From assembly GCF_045038035.1 (NCBI RefSeq), contig NZ_CP173427.1, positions 5,642,001 through 5,706,000 of the forward strand: a stretch of DNA of 64,000 nucleotides. Reading direction: 5' to 3'. Under the pieces are notes generated by a model. The model did no database searches. It worked only from the letters and a program-made list of their open reading frames with translations, and was not told the DNA's origin. This document shows positions 7,622 to 19,427 of this stretch, piece after piece (positions within the stretch are counted from its first letter, which is position 1; every line of letters begins with the position of its first letter). The position numbers were made by a program, and so were the translations under genes. The stretch comes from Paenibacillus_F chitinolyticus_A. Its GTDB lineage: Bacteria > Bacillota > Bacilli > Paenibacillales > NBRC-103111.

Positions 7622-8425
7622 CTAATCTTGCTCCGCTACATCGTCAAAAGGAAGATCCATTATTTTGCCGATATCGTACAGCTGAACCTTGCAAGTTTTT
7701 TCGTTCATGTTCAGTGAAAGCACCTTGCCGTTGCCAAGTGAGGTAATCACATAAGTTCCTACGGAAGGCACGCTGTCTTTGGCGCTTTCGTAGTTGTCAT
7801 GCTCGAACTTCAAGCAGCACATAAGCCGTCCGCACAATCCGGAAATTTTGGTCGGATTCAGGGACAGGTTCTGGTCCTTGGCCATCTTGATCGACACCGG
7901 TTCGAAATCGCCCAGGAATGAGGAACAGCATAAGATCCGGCCGCACGGTCCGATACCGCCCAGCATTTTGGCTTCATCCCGTACCCCGATCTGACGGAGT
8001 TCGATACGCGTTCTGAAAATGCTCGCCAGGTCCTTAACCAGCTCCCGGAAGTCAACCCTTCCCTCAGCCGTAAAATAAAAAATAATTTTATTCCGGTCAA
8101 ATGTATATTCCACGTCCACCAGCTTCATTTTGAGCTGATGATCCTTGATTTTATTCAAACAAATCCCGAAAGCATCTTTGGCCGCTTTCTTGTTCTCTTC
8201 AACAAGCTGGGCATCCGTCGGATTCGCAATCCGAATGACTTTCTTAAGCGGAAGGACCACATCGTTCTCTTGAACGGTTTTCTTTCCGATGACCACTCTA
8301 CCATATTCGATGCCTCTGGCGGTCTCAACGATTACGGCGTTCTCTTGTTCCACAGGAAGGTCAATGGGATCAAAATAATACACCTTGCCCGCCTTCTTAA
8401 AGCGGACACCTACGACGGAATACAT
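7622..8425 (-). CDS. ricT: PSP1-domain protein RicT (YaaT)
   Basis: RicT is part of the RicA-RicF-RicT complex, which in B. subtilis carries Fe-S clusters and directs RNase Y to mRNA maturation, and also affects the sporulation phosphorelay. The 267-residue protein has the PSP1 C-terminal region with cysteine clusters CGRILCC (about residues 164-170) and CGRLMCC (about 197-203), consistent with Fe-S ligation. A GGGGGTG ribosome binding site precedes the ATG. It sits between holB and yabA with gaps of only a base or two up to about 36 bases, so co-transcription is likely. Confidence 0.93.
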   Translation of the reverse strand: MYSVVGVRFKKAGKVYYFDPIDLPVEQENAVIVETARGIEYGRVVIGKKTVQENDVVLPLKKVIRIANPTDAQLVEENKKAAKDAFGICLNKIKDHQLKMKLVDVEYTFDRNKIIFYFTAEGRVDFRELVKDLASIFRTRIELRQIGVRDEAKMLGGIGPCGRILCCSSFLGDFEPVSIKMAKDQNLSLNPTKISGLCGRLMCCLKFEHDNYESAKDSVPSVGTYVITSLGNGKVLSLNMNEKTCKVQLYDIGKIMDLPFDDVAEQD

Positions 8426-8426
8426 G

Positions 8427-9404
8427 TTACACCCCCTGTATGTCCACTAGCATTTTCTCGACAACCAGCTGTGGATTGGCATTAAAACGCAGCCGTTTTT
8501 GAAGTTCAACCGCTTGGGCCAGCAAACGCACCCATTCTCCGGTCTCCCTCTTGAACGACAGTGGCCCCATCCAATCCATCTGGTCGATATATACGAAATT
8601 TTCCTTGCGACCGATTCGCAGGGAAACCATGTCTTTCAACCATAAAATCATGAGATCGAAAAGCAGAGCCGTATGATCGGCCAGCCCGGCTTTGATCCAC
8701 TTCTGCTGCAGCGTAACAAAGGAAGACGGATAGCGTGTCAGCGTTTCCCTCAACAATTGTATCATTGTGCTGCGGATTTCGGCAAACCCATTTGTCTGAA
8801 TCATTTCTTTGGCCGCTTGTATGCCGGCCGTCAAATGAATGGCAGGCTGCACCAGGGCAGCAGGGTGACCTTCTTCCAGCAGTACTCTCGCCATCTCGGC
8901 CCGCGGCATAGGTGTGAAAGAAATCCATTGAGACCGGGACTGGATGGTCGGCAGCAGAGCATGTCCATTCTCGGTAACGAGTACCGCAACCACTTTCGAG
9001 TTCGGTTCTTCCAAAAACTTAAGCAGGCTGTTGGCAGCCTGGACAGTCATTTTCTCCGCTTGATTCAGAATATAAATCTTCGTGCCCGAACCTGCGGAGC
9101 GGTAGGCAAACTGCTTCTGCAGCTCGCGAATCTGGTCGATCTTGATGGAAGCCCCATCGGGCTCAATTTGGTAAAGATCCGGATGGTTGCCATGCTCGAC
9201 CTTCCTGCATTCCAGGCATTCCCCGCAGGCGTCATCCTTGAGGTTCGTGCAGTAGATCGCTTTCGCAAGCATAAGGGCCGTCTGCTTCCTCCCCGTACCT
9301 ACCGGACCGCTAAATATATAAGCGTGCGATATTCTATCCTGCCGCAAGCCGCTTTGCAATATGCGTTTGGCCGTCTCCTGGCCTGGGATCGTTTGAAAAG
9401 ACAT
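8427..9404 (-). CDS. holB: DNA polymerase III subunit delta' (HolB)
   Basis: HolB is a stator subunit of the clamp-loader complex. The N-terminal AAA+ domain shows a Walker-like GPVGTGRKQTA (about residues 34-44), a four-cysteine zinc module (CTNLKDDACGECLECRK, about 59-75) and the SLLKFLEEPNSKVVAVLVT sensor region. The GPVGTGRKQTA motif carries RK where a functional ATPase has KT, as expected for delta' subunits that do not hydrolyse ATP. I chose the ATG at 9404 because GGAG lies 9 bases upstream; a GTG five codons earlier lies too close to it. The gene is flanked by yaaR and ricT as in B. subtilis. Confidence 0.92.
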   Translation of the reverse strand: MSFQTIPGQETAKRILQSGLRQDRISHAYIFSGPVGTGRKQTALMLAKAIYCTNLKDDACGECLECRKVEHGNHPDLYQIEPDGASIKIDQIRELQKQFAYRSAGSGTKIYILNQAEKMTVQAANSLLKFLEEPNSKVVAVLVTENGHALLPTIQSRSQWISFTPMPRAEMARVLLEEGHPAALVQPAIHLTAGIQAAKEMIQTNGFAEIRSTMIQLLRETLTRYPSSFVTLQQKWIKAGLADHTALLFDLMILWLKDMVSLRIGRKENFVYIDQMDWMGPLSFKRETGEWVRLLAQAVELQKRLRFNANPQLVVEKMLVDIQGV

Positions 9405-9424
9405 TTGTATATTCTCCACTGTCT

Positions 9425-9871
9425 TTAAAATAAAAAGTGGATCAGCATGCCCCGTATCTCGCCTATTCGCTGCAAAATTTCCAGCCGTCCCTGCTCGGTT
9501 TCAAGCAGATCGTCCGCCATGCTAAGCAGAGCGCCGTCTACTTCCTCCAGCAGCTTGTACCTCTTCGTCCGGCCTCTCCTGTCCCATCCGCGAGTTTCGC
9601 GCAAGCCGACTCCCTGACGGGCCGTTTCCTCCAGAAACTGCTTGATCAGCAGCTTGTACTCCCGAAGTTCCCGCAGCTTCATGGATCTGGAAAGACGGTC
9701 ACCCTGGAGCCCGATCTGCTGAAGCATCCGGTTAAGCTGCTCCATGGTGACCTTCTCGTCATGCTTGAGCATAAAGGCGGAAAAGTCTTTGGGAGGCGAT
9801 TGAAGAGTCGGAGCCGTTTCCGGAACCTTTACGTTCTTACCGATCGGCTGCCACCCCGGGTTGATTTTCAA
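9425..9871 (-). CDS. yaaR: YaaR family protein (DUF327)
   Basis: This is a 148-residue protein of the YaaR/DUF327 family, whose function is not established. The sequence is largely helical and charged, with a characteristic LREYKLLIKQFLEE stretch near residue 70 and a GWDRRGRTKRYKLLEEVD stretch near residue 94. The start is a TTG at 9871, preceded by GGGGAG 8 bases upstream; a nearby ATG is out of frame. Its conserved place between darA and holB suggests a link with replication or signalling, but that is inference from position only. Confidence 0.85.
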   Translation of the reverse strand: MKINPGWQPIGKNVKVPETAPTLQSPPKDFSAFMLKHDEKVTMEQLNRMLQQIGLQGDRLSRSMKLRELREYKLLIKQFLEETARQGVGLRETRGWDRRGRTKRYKLLEEVDGALLSMADDLLETEQGRLEILQRIGEIRGMLIHFLF

Positions 9872-9929
9872 GCTTCATGCTCCCCTTTTGTTGCGTATTG
9901 GCGGGTTACGTCGGTCGGTCCCTGCCGAT

Positions 9930-10259
9930 TTAGAAGTGCTCAAAACGTTCGACCGGAAGCAGGAATACGGCTGCACCGCCGACCTGTACTTCTACCGGGA
10001 ACGGAATATATGAATCTGTCGTACCGCCCATCGGCGATACCGGCGTAACAAGCTGATCACGGACTTTGCAGTTAGCCTTGATCACTTTGAAAACTTCCGG
10101 AACCCGCTCATCCTCGATACCGATCATGAACGTCGTGTTGCCTGCCCGCAGAAAACCTCCGGTACTGGCCAGCTTGGTTGCACGGAACCCTTCCTTGATC
10201 AAAGCATTGGAAAGACGATTGCTGTCTTTGTCTTGAACAACGGCGATTACGAGTTTCAT
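9930..10259 (-). CDS. darA: Cyclic-di-AMP receptor DarA (YaaQ)
   Basis: DarA is a PII-like trimeric protein that binds cyclic di-AMP. The protein starts MKLVIAVVQDKDSNRL and contains TKLASTGGFLRAGNTTFMIGIED (about 29-50), the conserved T-loop/B-loop region, giving 109 residues, the same as B. subtilis DarA. I chose the ATG at 10259, not the upstream in-frame one, because it has GAGGGGGAT just upstream and matches the family N terminus. It is downstream of tmk and upstream of yaaR, as in B. subtilis. Confidence 0.94.
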   Translation of the reverse strand: MKLVIAVVQDKDSNRLSNALIKEGFRATKLASTGGFLRAGNTTFMIGIEDERVPEVFKVIKANCKVRDQLVTPVSPMGGTTDSYIPFPVEVQVGGAAVFLLPVERFEHF

Positions 10260-10278
10260 CGCAGATCCCCCTCTTTCA

Positions 10279-10944
10279 TTATACCTCAGGCTTTGGAAAA
10301 AAGACACGATCTAACAGTTGTTTACAATCCTGCAAAATATCATGAGCGATTTCATCCTGGGTACGGTCTGCATCAATCAGGCAGATCCGCTTGGGATTCT
10401 GTTCCAGGATCTTCATAAACCCTTCCCGCACCCGGGTGTGATAGGCCTCGCCCTTCTGTTCAATACGGTCAAGACCTTCTCCGCCGGCCGACTGCGTCCT
10501 GGCCAAAAGCCTCCGGCGGCTCGTTTCAACCGGAACATCCAGCAAATATGTGCGTGTAGGCTCCAGTCCTCCGGTCGCAAAACGGTTAATGGCCGCCACC
10601 TCATCGAAGCTGATTCCAAGACCGTAAGCCTGATAAGCCAGGCTCGCATCGACAAAGCGGTCGCAAAGCACGATGCGGTTCGCTTTCAGCGCCGGTACGA
10701 TAAATTCCCGGACGTGCTGGGCACGCGATGCGGCATAGAGCAGGACCTCCGTATGATCCGCCATCTCCTTGTAATCCGGCGTAAGAACAAGACTGCGTAT
10801 GTGGTCGCTGATCGGTGTGCCTCCCGGCTCCCGTGTTACGACTGTATCATATCCGAGCGCCTGCAGCGATTCGGCCAGTCTCCGCAGCTGCGTCGTTTTA
10901 CCCGAGCCGTCAGGACCCTCGAATGTAAGAAATAGTTCTTTCAC
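10279..10944 (-). CDS. tmk: Thymidylate kinase
   Basis: Tmk phosphorylates dTMP to dTDP for DNA synthesis. The 221-residue protein has the P-loop GPDGSGKTT (residues 10-18), the TREPGGTPI substrate motif (about 37-45), the CDRFVDASLAYQ motif (about 94-105) and an arginine-containing LID region. The GTG start follows AGGAGGGT. It is followed 19 bases later by darA. Confidence 0.96.
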   Translation of the reverse strand: MKELFLTFEGPDGSGKTTQLRRLAESLQALGYDTVVTREPGGTPISDHIRSLVLTPDYKEMADHTEVLLYAASRAQHVREFIVPALKANRIVLCDRFVDASLAYQAYGLGISFDEVAAINRFATGGLEPTRTYLLDVPVETSRRRLLARTQSAGGEGLDRIEQKGEAYHTRVREGFMKILEQNPKRICLIDADRTQDEIAHDILQDCKQLLDRVFFPKPEV

Positions 10945-10990
10945 ATTACCCTCCTAAAAATAAAAACGAAACCAACCTTCCGGCCGGAAG

Positions 10991-12514
10991 TTATTCTATG
11001 TTGCTATTATGAGCATCCTCCGGAGTGTCCGTCAGAACCCTCAGGCTGCCTTTCGCCGCCTCCCGGCTTCCGTGAAATCTCGCTCCCGATTCGGCCAGCC
11101 GCTTAAGCTCTGCCGCCGTATCCTCTTGAATAAGCTCTCCAGGATACAGCAAAGGAATTCCGGGAGGATAAGGGACCACCATTTCAGCGGATCTTTTTCC
11201 GGCGGAACTCTCAATCGGCATGACGCATACAGGGTCCTGTACGCTGTTCTTCATGTCTCGGGTAACGGGTATGTTCATGGGAACGGGTTTGGAAACGGAG
11301 TTAAGAAGAGGCTTATACATACTATTCGGGCTGATGCCCGGAAGTTCCTGCTTATTTGTCAAGTATTCCTTGGAAATGGCTTCACAAACTCCCAAGGCTC
11401 TCTCCGCATCCTTAACGGTCGAGGCGGGCGTCAGAAGAAGCAGAACGGCTTTATCCGCGGCAAGCTCCACAAAACAACCGGCTTCTTCTAAAAAACCTTG
11501 CAGTTCGGAGCCGCTCAACGTTCCCGTCCCGTCGTATATCGTCACTTTGAAAGGGTCCATATGCTCGTATGCGGCTTGTGCCGAATGATGTTTCAACTGC
11601 CTGAAACCGTATATGTCCTCCAGACCGTCACGAAGTCTTTGAACGGCTTTCAGCCCTTCTCCGACCAACCTTTTCCCATGGAGGTGCATCTGTCTCCTGG
11701 CTAGGTCGAGAGAAGCCATGATCGGATAGGACGGGCTGGAGCTTTGCAGCATCGCAAGCAGCATCCGTATCCTCTCCCGGTCCATCCGGTCATGCCGGAG
11801 ATGAAGCATCGCCCCCATCGTCATCGCCGTAAGCATCTTGTGGGTGGATTGGACCACGGCGTCGGCTCCGCATGCAAGCGCGGACTCCGGCAGCGCCGGA
11901 TGAAAGCCGTAATGCGCCCCGTGGGCCTCATCCACCAGCAGCGGCAGGCCGTGCCGGTGCATCAGATCGGCATAGGGGCGCAAATTCACTCCCATTCCGT
12001 AATAGTTCGGATTGGTCAGCAGCAGCCCCTTCGCCTCCGGATACCGGGAGAGCGCGTCTTCGACGTCGCTCAACCTCACGGAGGCGGGTATACCGCTTTC
12101 CCCGTCGGTCTGCGGGGAAATAAACACCGCGTGCGCGCCAGCCAGCATCAATCCGTGAAGCACGGATTTGTGGGCGTTGCGCTGCACGAGAAGAATGTCG
12201 CCGGGCCCGCACAGCGACATGATCATGGCCAGGTTGCCGGCCGTACTGCCACCAACGAGAAAAAACGTCTCTTCCGCCCCGAAACAATCCGCCGCGAGAT
12301 CCTGCGCCTCGCGGATCGCCTCTTCGGGTTGGTGGAGATCGTCCAGGCCGCTGATCTCGGTATAGTCGAGCGCCATCAGCGGCTCAAAAAAAGGAGCGGC
12401 CTCACGGTCCGCTCCCCTGCCTGATTTATGACCGGGTACATGGAAACTGACCGGTCTTCGTTCATAATGCTCCCTCATTTTTTCGAAAAGGGGCGCGTTT
12501 TCGCGATTTGGCAT
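10991..12514 (-). CDS. yaaO: Orn/Lys/Arg decarboxylase family aminotransferase-fold protein (YaaO-like)
   Basis: This is a pyridoxal-phosphate enzyme of the Orn/Lys/Arg decarboxylase major-domain family, like B. subtilis YaaO. The substrate is not known; arginine or lysine decarboxylation is the family function. The N terminus has the family VSFHVPGHKSGRG, followed by a GGSTAGNLAMI cofactor-binding turn, LLVDEAHGAHYG and the PLP-lysine motif STHKMLTAMTMG (lysine near residue 228). The C-terminal VPYPPGIPLLYPGE segment is also typical. I chose the ATG at 12514 because AAAGGA lies 9 bases upstream; the TTG two codons earlier would be too close. It is upstream of tmk, as in B. subtilis. Confidence 0.88.
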   Translation of the reverse strand: MPNRENAPLFEKMREHYERRPVSFHVPGHKSGRGADREAAPFFEPLMALDYTEISGLDDLHQPEEAIREAQDLAADCFGAEETFFLVGGSTAGNLAMIMSLCGPGDILLVQRNAHKSVLHGLMLAGAHAVFISPQTDGESGIPASVRLSDVEDALSRYPEAKGLLLTNPNYYGMGVNLRPYADLMHRHGLPLLVDEAHGAHYGFHPALPESALACGADAVVQSTHKMLTAMTMGAMLHLRHDRMDRERIRMLLAMLQSSSPSYPIMASLDLARRQMHLHGKRLVGEGLKAVQRLRDGLEDIYGFRQLKHHSAQAAYEHMDPFKVTIYDGTGTLSGSELQGFLEEAGCFVELAADKAVLLLLTPASTVKDAERALGVCEAISKEYLTNKQELPGISPNSMYKPLLNSVSKPVPMNIPVTRDMKNSVQDPVCVMPIESSAGKRSAEMVVPYPPGIPLLYPGELIQEDTAAELKRLAESGARFHGSREAAKGSLRVLTDTPEDAHNSNIE

Positions 12515-12625
12515 ATCCAAGCATCCTTTGAAATCTTATATTCATGAAGTAAATTAAGCATACCTGTCAGCCGTCCCGAAAATCAAGGCATTTTTCGCGC
12601 GTTTACACACTTTCGCCGTCCGGTA

Positions 12626-12811
12626 TCAAGCGTTTTGCTTATAAAAAATTTGCTTTAACTGCCGGATAAAAAAAGAATATTTGACATCCATTACATCCGT
12701 ACGCACAATTTCAGCCTCACAAGCATCGCAGATAAATTCCGAAGCAATCTGAATGCCTTCCTGCTTTTCTTCTCCGCACACGATACATTTCACCAGAACC
12801 GGGTCTTCCAT
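12626..12811 (-). CDS. gin: Anti-sigma-G factor Gin (CsfB)
   Basis: Gin binds and inhibits the forespore sigma factor sigma-G until the right stage of sporulation. The 61-residue protein has two CxxC pairs (C9/C12 and C28/C31) that bind zinc in the family, with the EEKQEGIQI stretch between them. The start ATG at 12811 fits AGAGGTGA; a GTG three codons earlier overlaps that ribosome binding site. A sigma-F-like promoter lies just upstream (12843-12871). In B. subtilis the gene (csfB) also lies beside an rRNA operon and upstream of xpaC-yaaN-yaaO; here xpaC and yaaN are missing. Confidence 0.92.
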   Translation of the reverse strand: MEDPVLVKCIVCGEEKQEGIQIASEFICDACEAEIVRTDVMDVKYSFFIRQLKQIFYKQNA

Positions 12812-12842
12812 ACGGATCACCTCTACTTTTTTTCCTATTAGC

Positions 12843-12871
12843 AGTATGTCCGGTTTACGATTCTTTTAGAC
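12843..12871 (-). promoter_or_regulatory. Sigma-F-like promoter of gin
   Basis: On the reverse strand GTCTA (12867-12871) and GGACATACT (12843-12851) are separated by 15 bases. This fits the forespore sigma-F consensus GYATA and GGnnAnAnT with one mismatch in the -35. Control of csfB by sigma-F is known in B. subtilis. Confidence 0.6.
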
Positions 12872-13080
12872 GCAAAAGAAAGGTTTCAAGCACGTAACGG
12901 CGGCCCGCTCCACGTATGTACGGGATTTGGCACTTTTGCCTGCGTGCAAAGCTCTCATTGCAGCAAGCTTTCTCGCCGTTAATCTTTAAAAACCCTGGTC
13001 TAAAATCCGATATAGATAGAGTACCCTACTTATGAGATACTGACTAGAACAACAGATGTTTTAAACGGAGGCTTTCCAAT

Positions 13081-13596
13081 TTGAAAAAAAACTCTTCCAG
13101 CGATGCGATCATCTACACGTATACCCTTCTTCGACGAATCCCGCATCATCTCCTGCTGCTCGGCGTTTATTACGCCTTTGCTGCGGTATGGGCGGTTAAG
13201 GCCCTGCTGACAGGCAGCCTGCTCTCTTTGTGTCTCGGCTATGTTTTCGTTCAACTTCTTCATATGCTGGCAATCCGCGGGTATCTTCATTTTGTCAGAA
13301 AAGCGGAACCTCAAGGCTGGTCTTTCCGGTTTGCTCATCTTTGGACAGGCTATATTCCCGCGCAGTACGTGATGCTTCGGTCTTTCGTCCGTCTTCACCT
13401 GCACCTGCTGATCTCGGGCTTCGCCGGTATATTGCTTCTATATCCTTGGTTCAGCGCTGCAGCCTTATCCAATATCTTGTTTGTGCATTTGTGGATTTTA
13501 GGCGGGCGGTTTTATATGTTTTTGATGTTCCGAAAACAATACCAGGTCGGCTGGCTGCGCCTCCGTGCTAATGAAACTTCGTGTTACAAACAGTAA
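13081..13596 (+). CDS. Unknown membrane protein
   Basis: I do not recognise a family. The 171-residue protein begins with a TTG codon preceded by GGAGGC, and has three to four hydrophobic segments: about residues 24-46, 50-66, 107-124 and 126-145. The loop between the second and third segments is rich in W, R and aromatic residues (near residues 75-95). The C terminus is basic. The gene is transcribed opposite to its neighbours, between gin and the rRNA operon, and ends before a hairpin at 13748-13790. A membrane location is supported; function is not. Confidence 0.7.
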   Translation: MKKNSSSDAIIYTYTLLRRIPHHLLLLGVYYAFAAVWAVKALLTGSLLSLCLGYVFVQLLHMLAIRGYLHFVRKAEPQGWSFRFAHLWTGYIPAQYVMLRSFVRLHLHLLISGFAGILLLYPWFSAAALSNILFVHLWILGGRFYMFLMFRKQYQVGWLRLRANETSCYKQ

Positions 13597-13747
13597 GTCT
13601 TACGCGCCTACAGACTTAACATTCCTGGAAATAAAATTGGTAAAAATGCATCTCAAAAATGGAAATGATGGAATGCAGAAATGGAAAATAAATTAAGGTG
13701 GGTGGCTTTCGTCTTGTGACACCACCCGGTCGGGACCTGCGCGGCAC
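13597..13747. other. Non-coding gap between the membrane protein and the rRNA terminators
   Basis: I see no gene here. A short hairpin-like GGTGGGTGGC/CACCACCC repeat occurs near 13700-13727. Confidence 0.4.
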
Positions 13748-13790
13748 AAAAAAGATCGGATCAGAGGTTCTATCCTTGACCGATCTTTTT
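13748..13790. terminator. Bidirectional terminator hairpin
   Basis: AAAAAAGATCGG (13748-13759) pairs with CCGATCTTTTT (13780-13790); the arms carry A and T runs, so the structure can stop transcription from the membrane-protein gene on the forward strand and residual rRNA transcription on the reverse strand. Confidence 0.7.
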
Positions 13791-13818
13791 CCCGTACTAA
13801 TTTATTTTTAAACAACAA

Positions 13819-13852
13819 AAAACCTTTTCGAACTCTCATTCGAAAAGGTTTT
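13819..13852 (-). terminator. rRNA operon terminator
   Basis: A perfect 14-pair stem (AAAACCTTTTCGAA and its complement) with a 6-base loop lies 7 bases beyond the 3' end of 5S rRNA on the reverse strand, followed by a T-rich tract. Confidence 0.85.
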
Positions 13853-13858
13853 ATTTGT

Positions 13859-13975
13859 GCTTGGCAACGTCCTACTCTCCCAGGACCCTTCGGTCCAAGT
13901 ACCATCGGCGCTGGAAGGCTTAACGGTCGTGTTCGGGATGGGTACGCGTGGTTCCCTTCCGCCATCGTCACCAAA
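13859..13975 (-). rRNA. rrf: 5S ribosomal RNA
   Basis: The reverse strand shows a complete 5S sequence of about 117 bases, beginning TTTGGTGACGATGGCGGAAG and ending with the complementary GCCAAGC. Internal landmarks CCCATCCCGAACACG and GGGAGAGTAGGACG are present. It lies downstream of 23S rRNA. Confidence 0.97.
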
Positions 13976-14154
13976 CAGGTGTCTGTTCAGACACACCAGG
14001 GTTGCTCCCTGAAAACTAGCAGCGAAACGTGCAGCCGATCCATCCAAAGATCTTATGGTGCATACCCAGGGTATGCTTGTGATGCGGCATTTTCCTGTCG
14101 GAAAAGCCTAAGCATATGCTTTCGATGTAACCTGTACGGTCGTACAGATTTGTA

Positions 14155-17075
<2,921 letters not shown>

Positions 17076-17258
17076 AAACGCTCCGTTATATCCTGACTCG
17101 TGCTATTAAGCTGCGCTTAAAAAATCACTTCTCAGCATATAACCTCGCTTTACATCAAGACCAAAAGGTTTGGATGATTCTAGTTACATGTTTCGCTATC
17201 TAGTTTTCAAGGATCAACTTTGTAGTTCCCTTCGGTCTGAAGACCTTTAGGAGGTTGA

Positions 17259-17334
17259 TGGTGGAGCCAAGCGGGATCGAACCGCTGACCTCCTGCTTGC
17301 AAGGCAGGCGCTCTCCCAGCTGAGCTATGGCCCC
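17259..17334 (-). tRNA. tRNA-Ala (anticodon TGC)
   Basis: A 76-base tRNA with encoded CCA: the acceptor stem begins GGGGCC, the D loop is AGCTCAGCTGGGAGAGC, the anticodon loop reads CTTGCAA, and the T arm contains GGTTCGATCCC. It lies in the 16S-23S spacer. A tRNA-Ile normally accompanies tRNA-Ala in such spacers; I see none here. Confidence 0.97.
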
Positions 17335-17407
17335 ATAAGCTCCATCAAAACTGAACAGAATTTACAACCAGCTTTTTATCGGAAGATTCGCTCTTCCGTT
17401 ATATCCA

Positions 17408-18965
<1,558 letters not shown>

Positions 18966-19102
18966 GTTGTGCCGGCCAATGGCCAGCGGTTTATCTCAAG
19001 CTGATTAAGCTCAATTTTAAATCTATGCTGGTTGTAAATTAGTTCTGTTCAGTTTTCAAGGAGCTTACTTAATGTTTGCGTCACTTGCGGTGACAAGAAC
19101 TA

Positions 19103-19131
19103 ATATTATCAGGCTTTTTAACTATTTGCAA
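19103..19131 (-). promoter_or_regulatory. rRNA operon promoter
   Basis: On the reverse strand TTGCAA (19126-19131), a 17-base spacer and TAATAT (19103-19108) form a good sigma-A promoter about 140 bases upstream of 16S rRNA. Further upstream promoters may exist. Confidence 0.6.
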
Positions 19132-19375
19132 CCCCTATTTTAAAAGAATTTTCTTCCAGGTGTTTAATGAGGTTGAAAAATGGGTACAAGCATGAAATTC
19201 AGGCTTCCACAGCCTTTAAAATAACCCTGAATAGCGGCTGTTTTCTCCTATTAAGCGCGGCGCTTGGCATCCACAACGATGGTCAATCACATGGCGGTTG
19301 CCCCAAAGATTCCGCGGGATAAACCAGTAAACTGTCGGAGTTCCTCTCTCGAACTTCTTCTATATACAAGAGTAA

Positions 19376-19405
19376 AGACAAGGCCCGTACGAACGAGCCT
19401 TGTCT
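19376..19405 (-). terminator. Terminator downstream of ligA
   Basis: AGACAAGGC and its complement form a stem around GTTCGTACG. The following reverse-strand sequence is TTTAC, so the T tract is short. It lies 23 bases after the ligA stop codon. Confidence 0.6.
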
Positions 19406-19427
19406 CTTGTATCCAAACGGTGTCTAG

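Larger units (their letters stand above)
18966..19427. other. rRNA operon leader and ligA downstream region
   Basis: This 462-base gap has no gene. On the reverse strand it holds the rRNA leader, including CCTTGAAAACTGAAC (19047-19064 region), a boxA-like antitermination sequence repeated in related form before 23S and near 5S, and an rRNA promoter at 19103-19131. Its far end holds the ligA terminator. Confidence 0.6.

Noticed and set aside
13081..13596. The unknown membrane protein as XpaC or YaaN
   Set aside because: No similarity in composition or length and it is on the opposite strand from what B. subtilis has.
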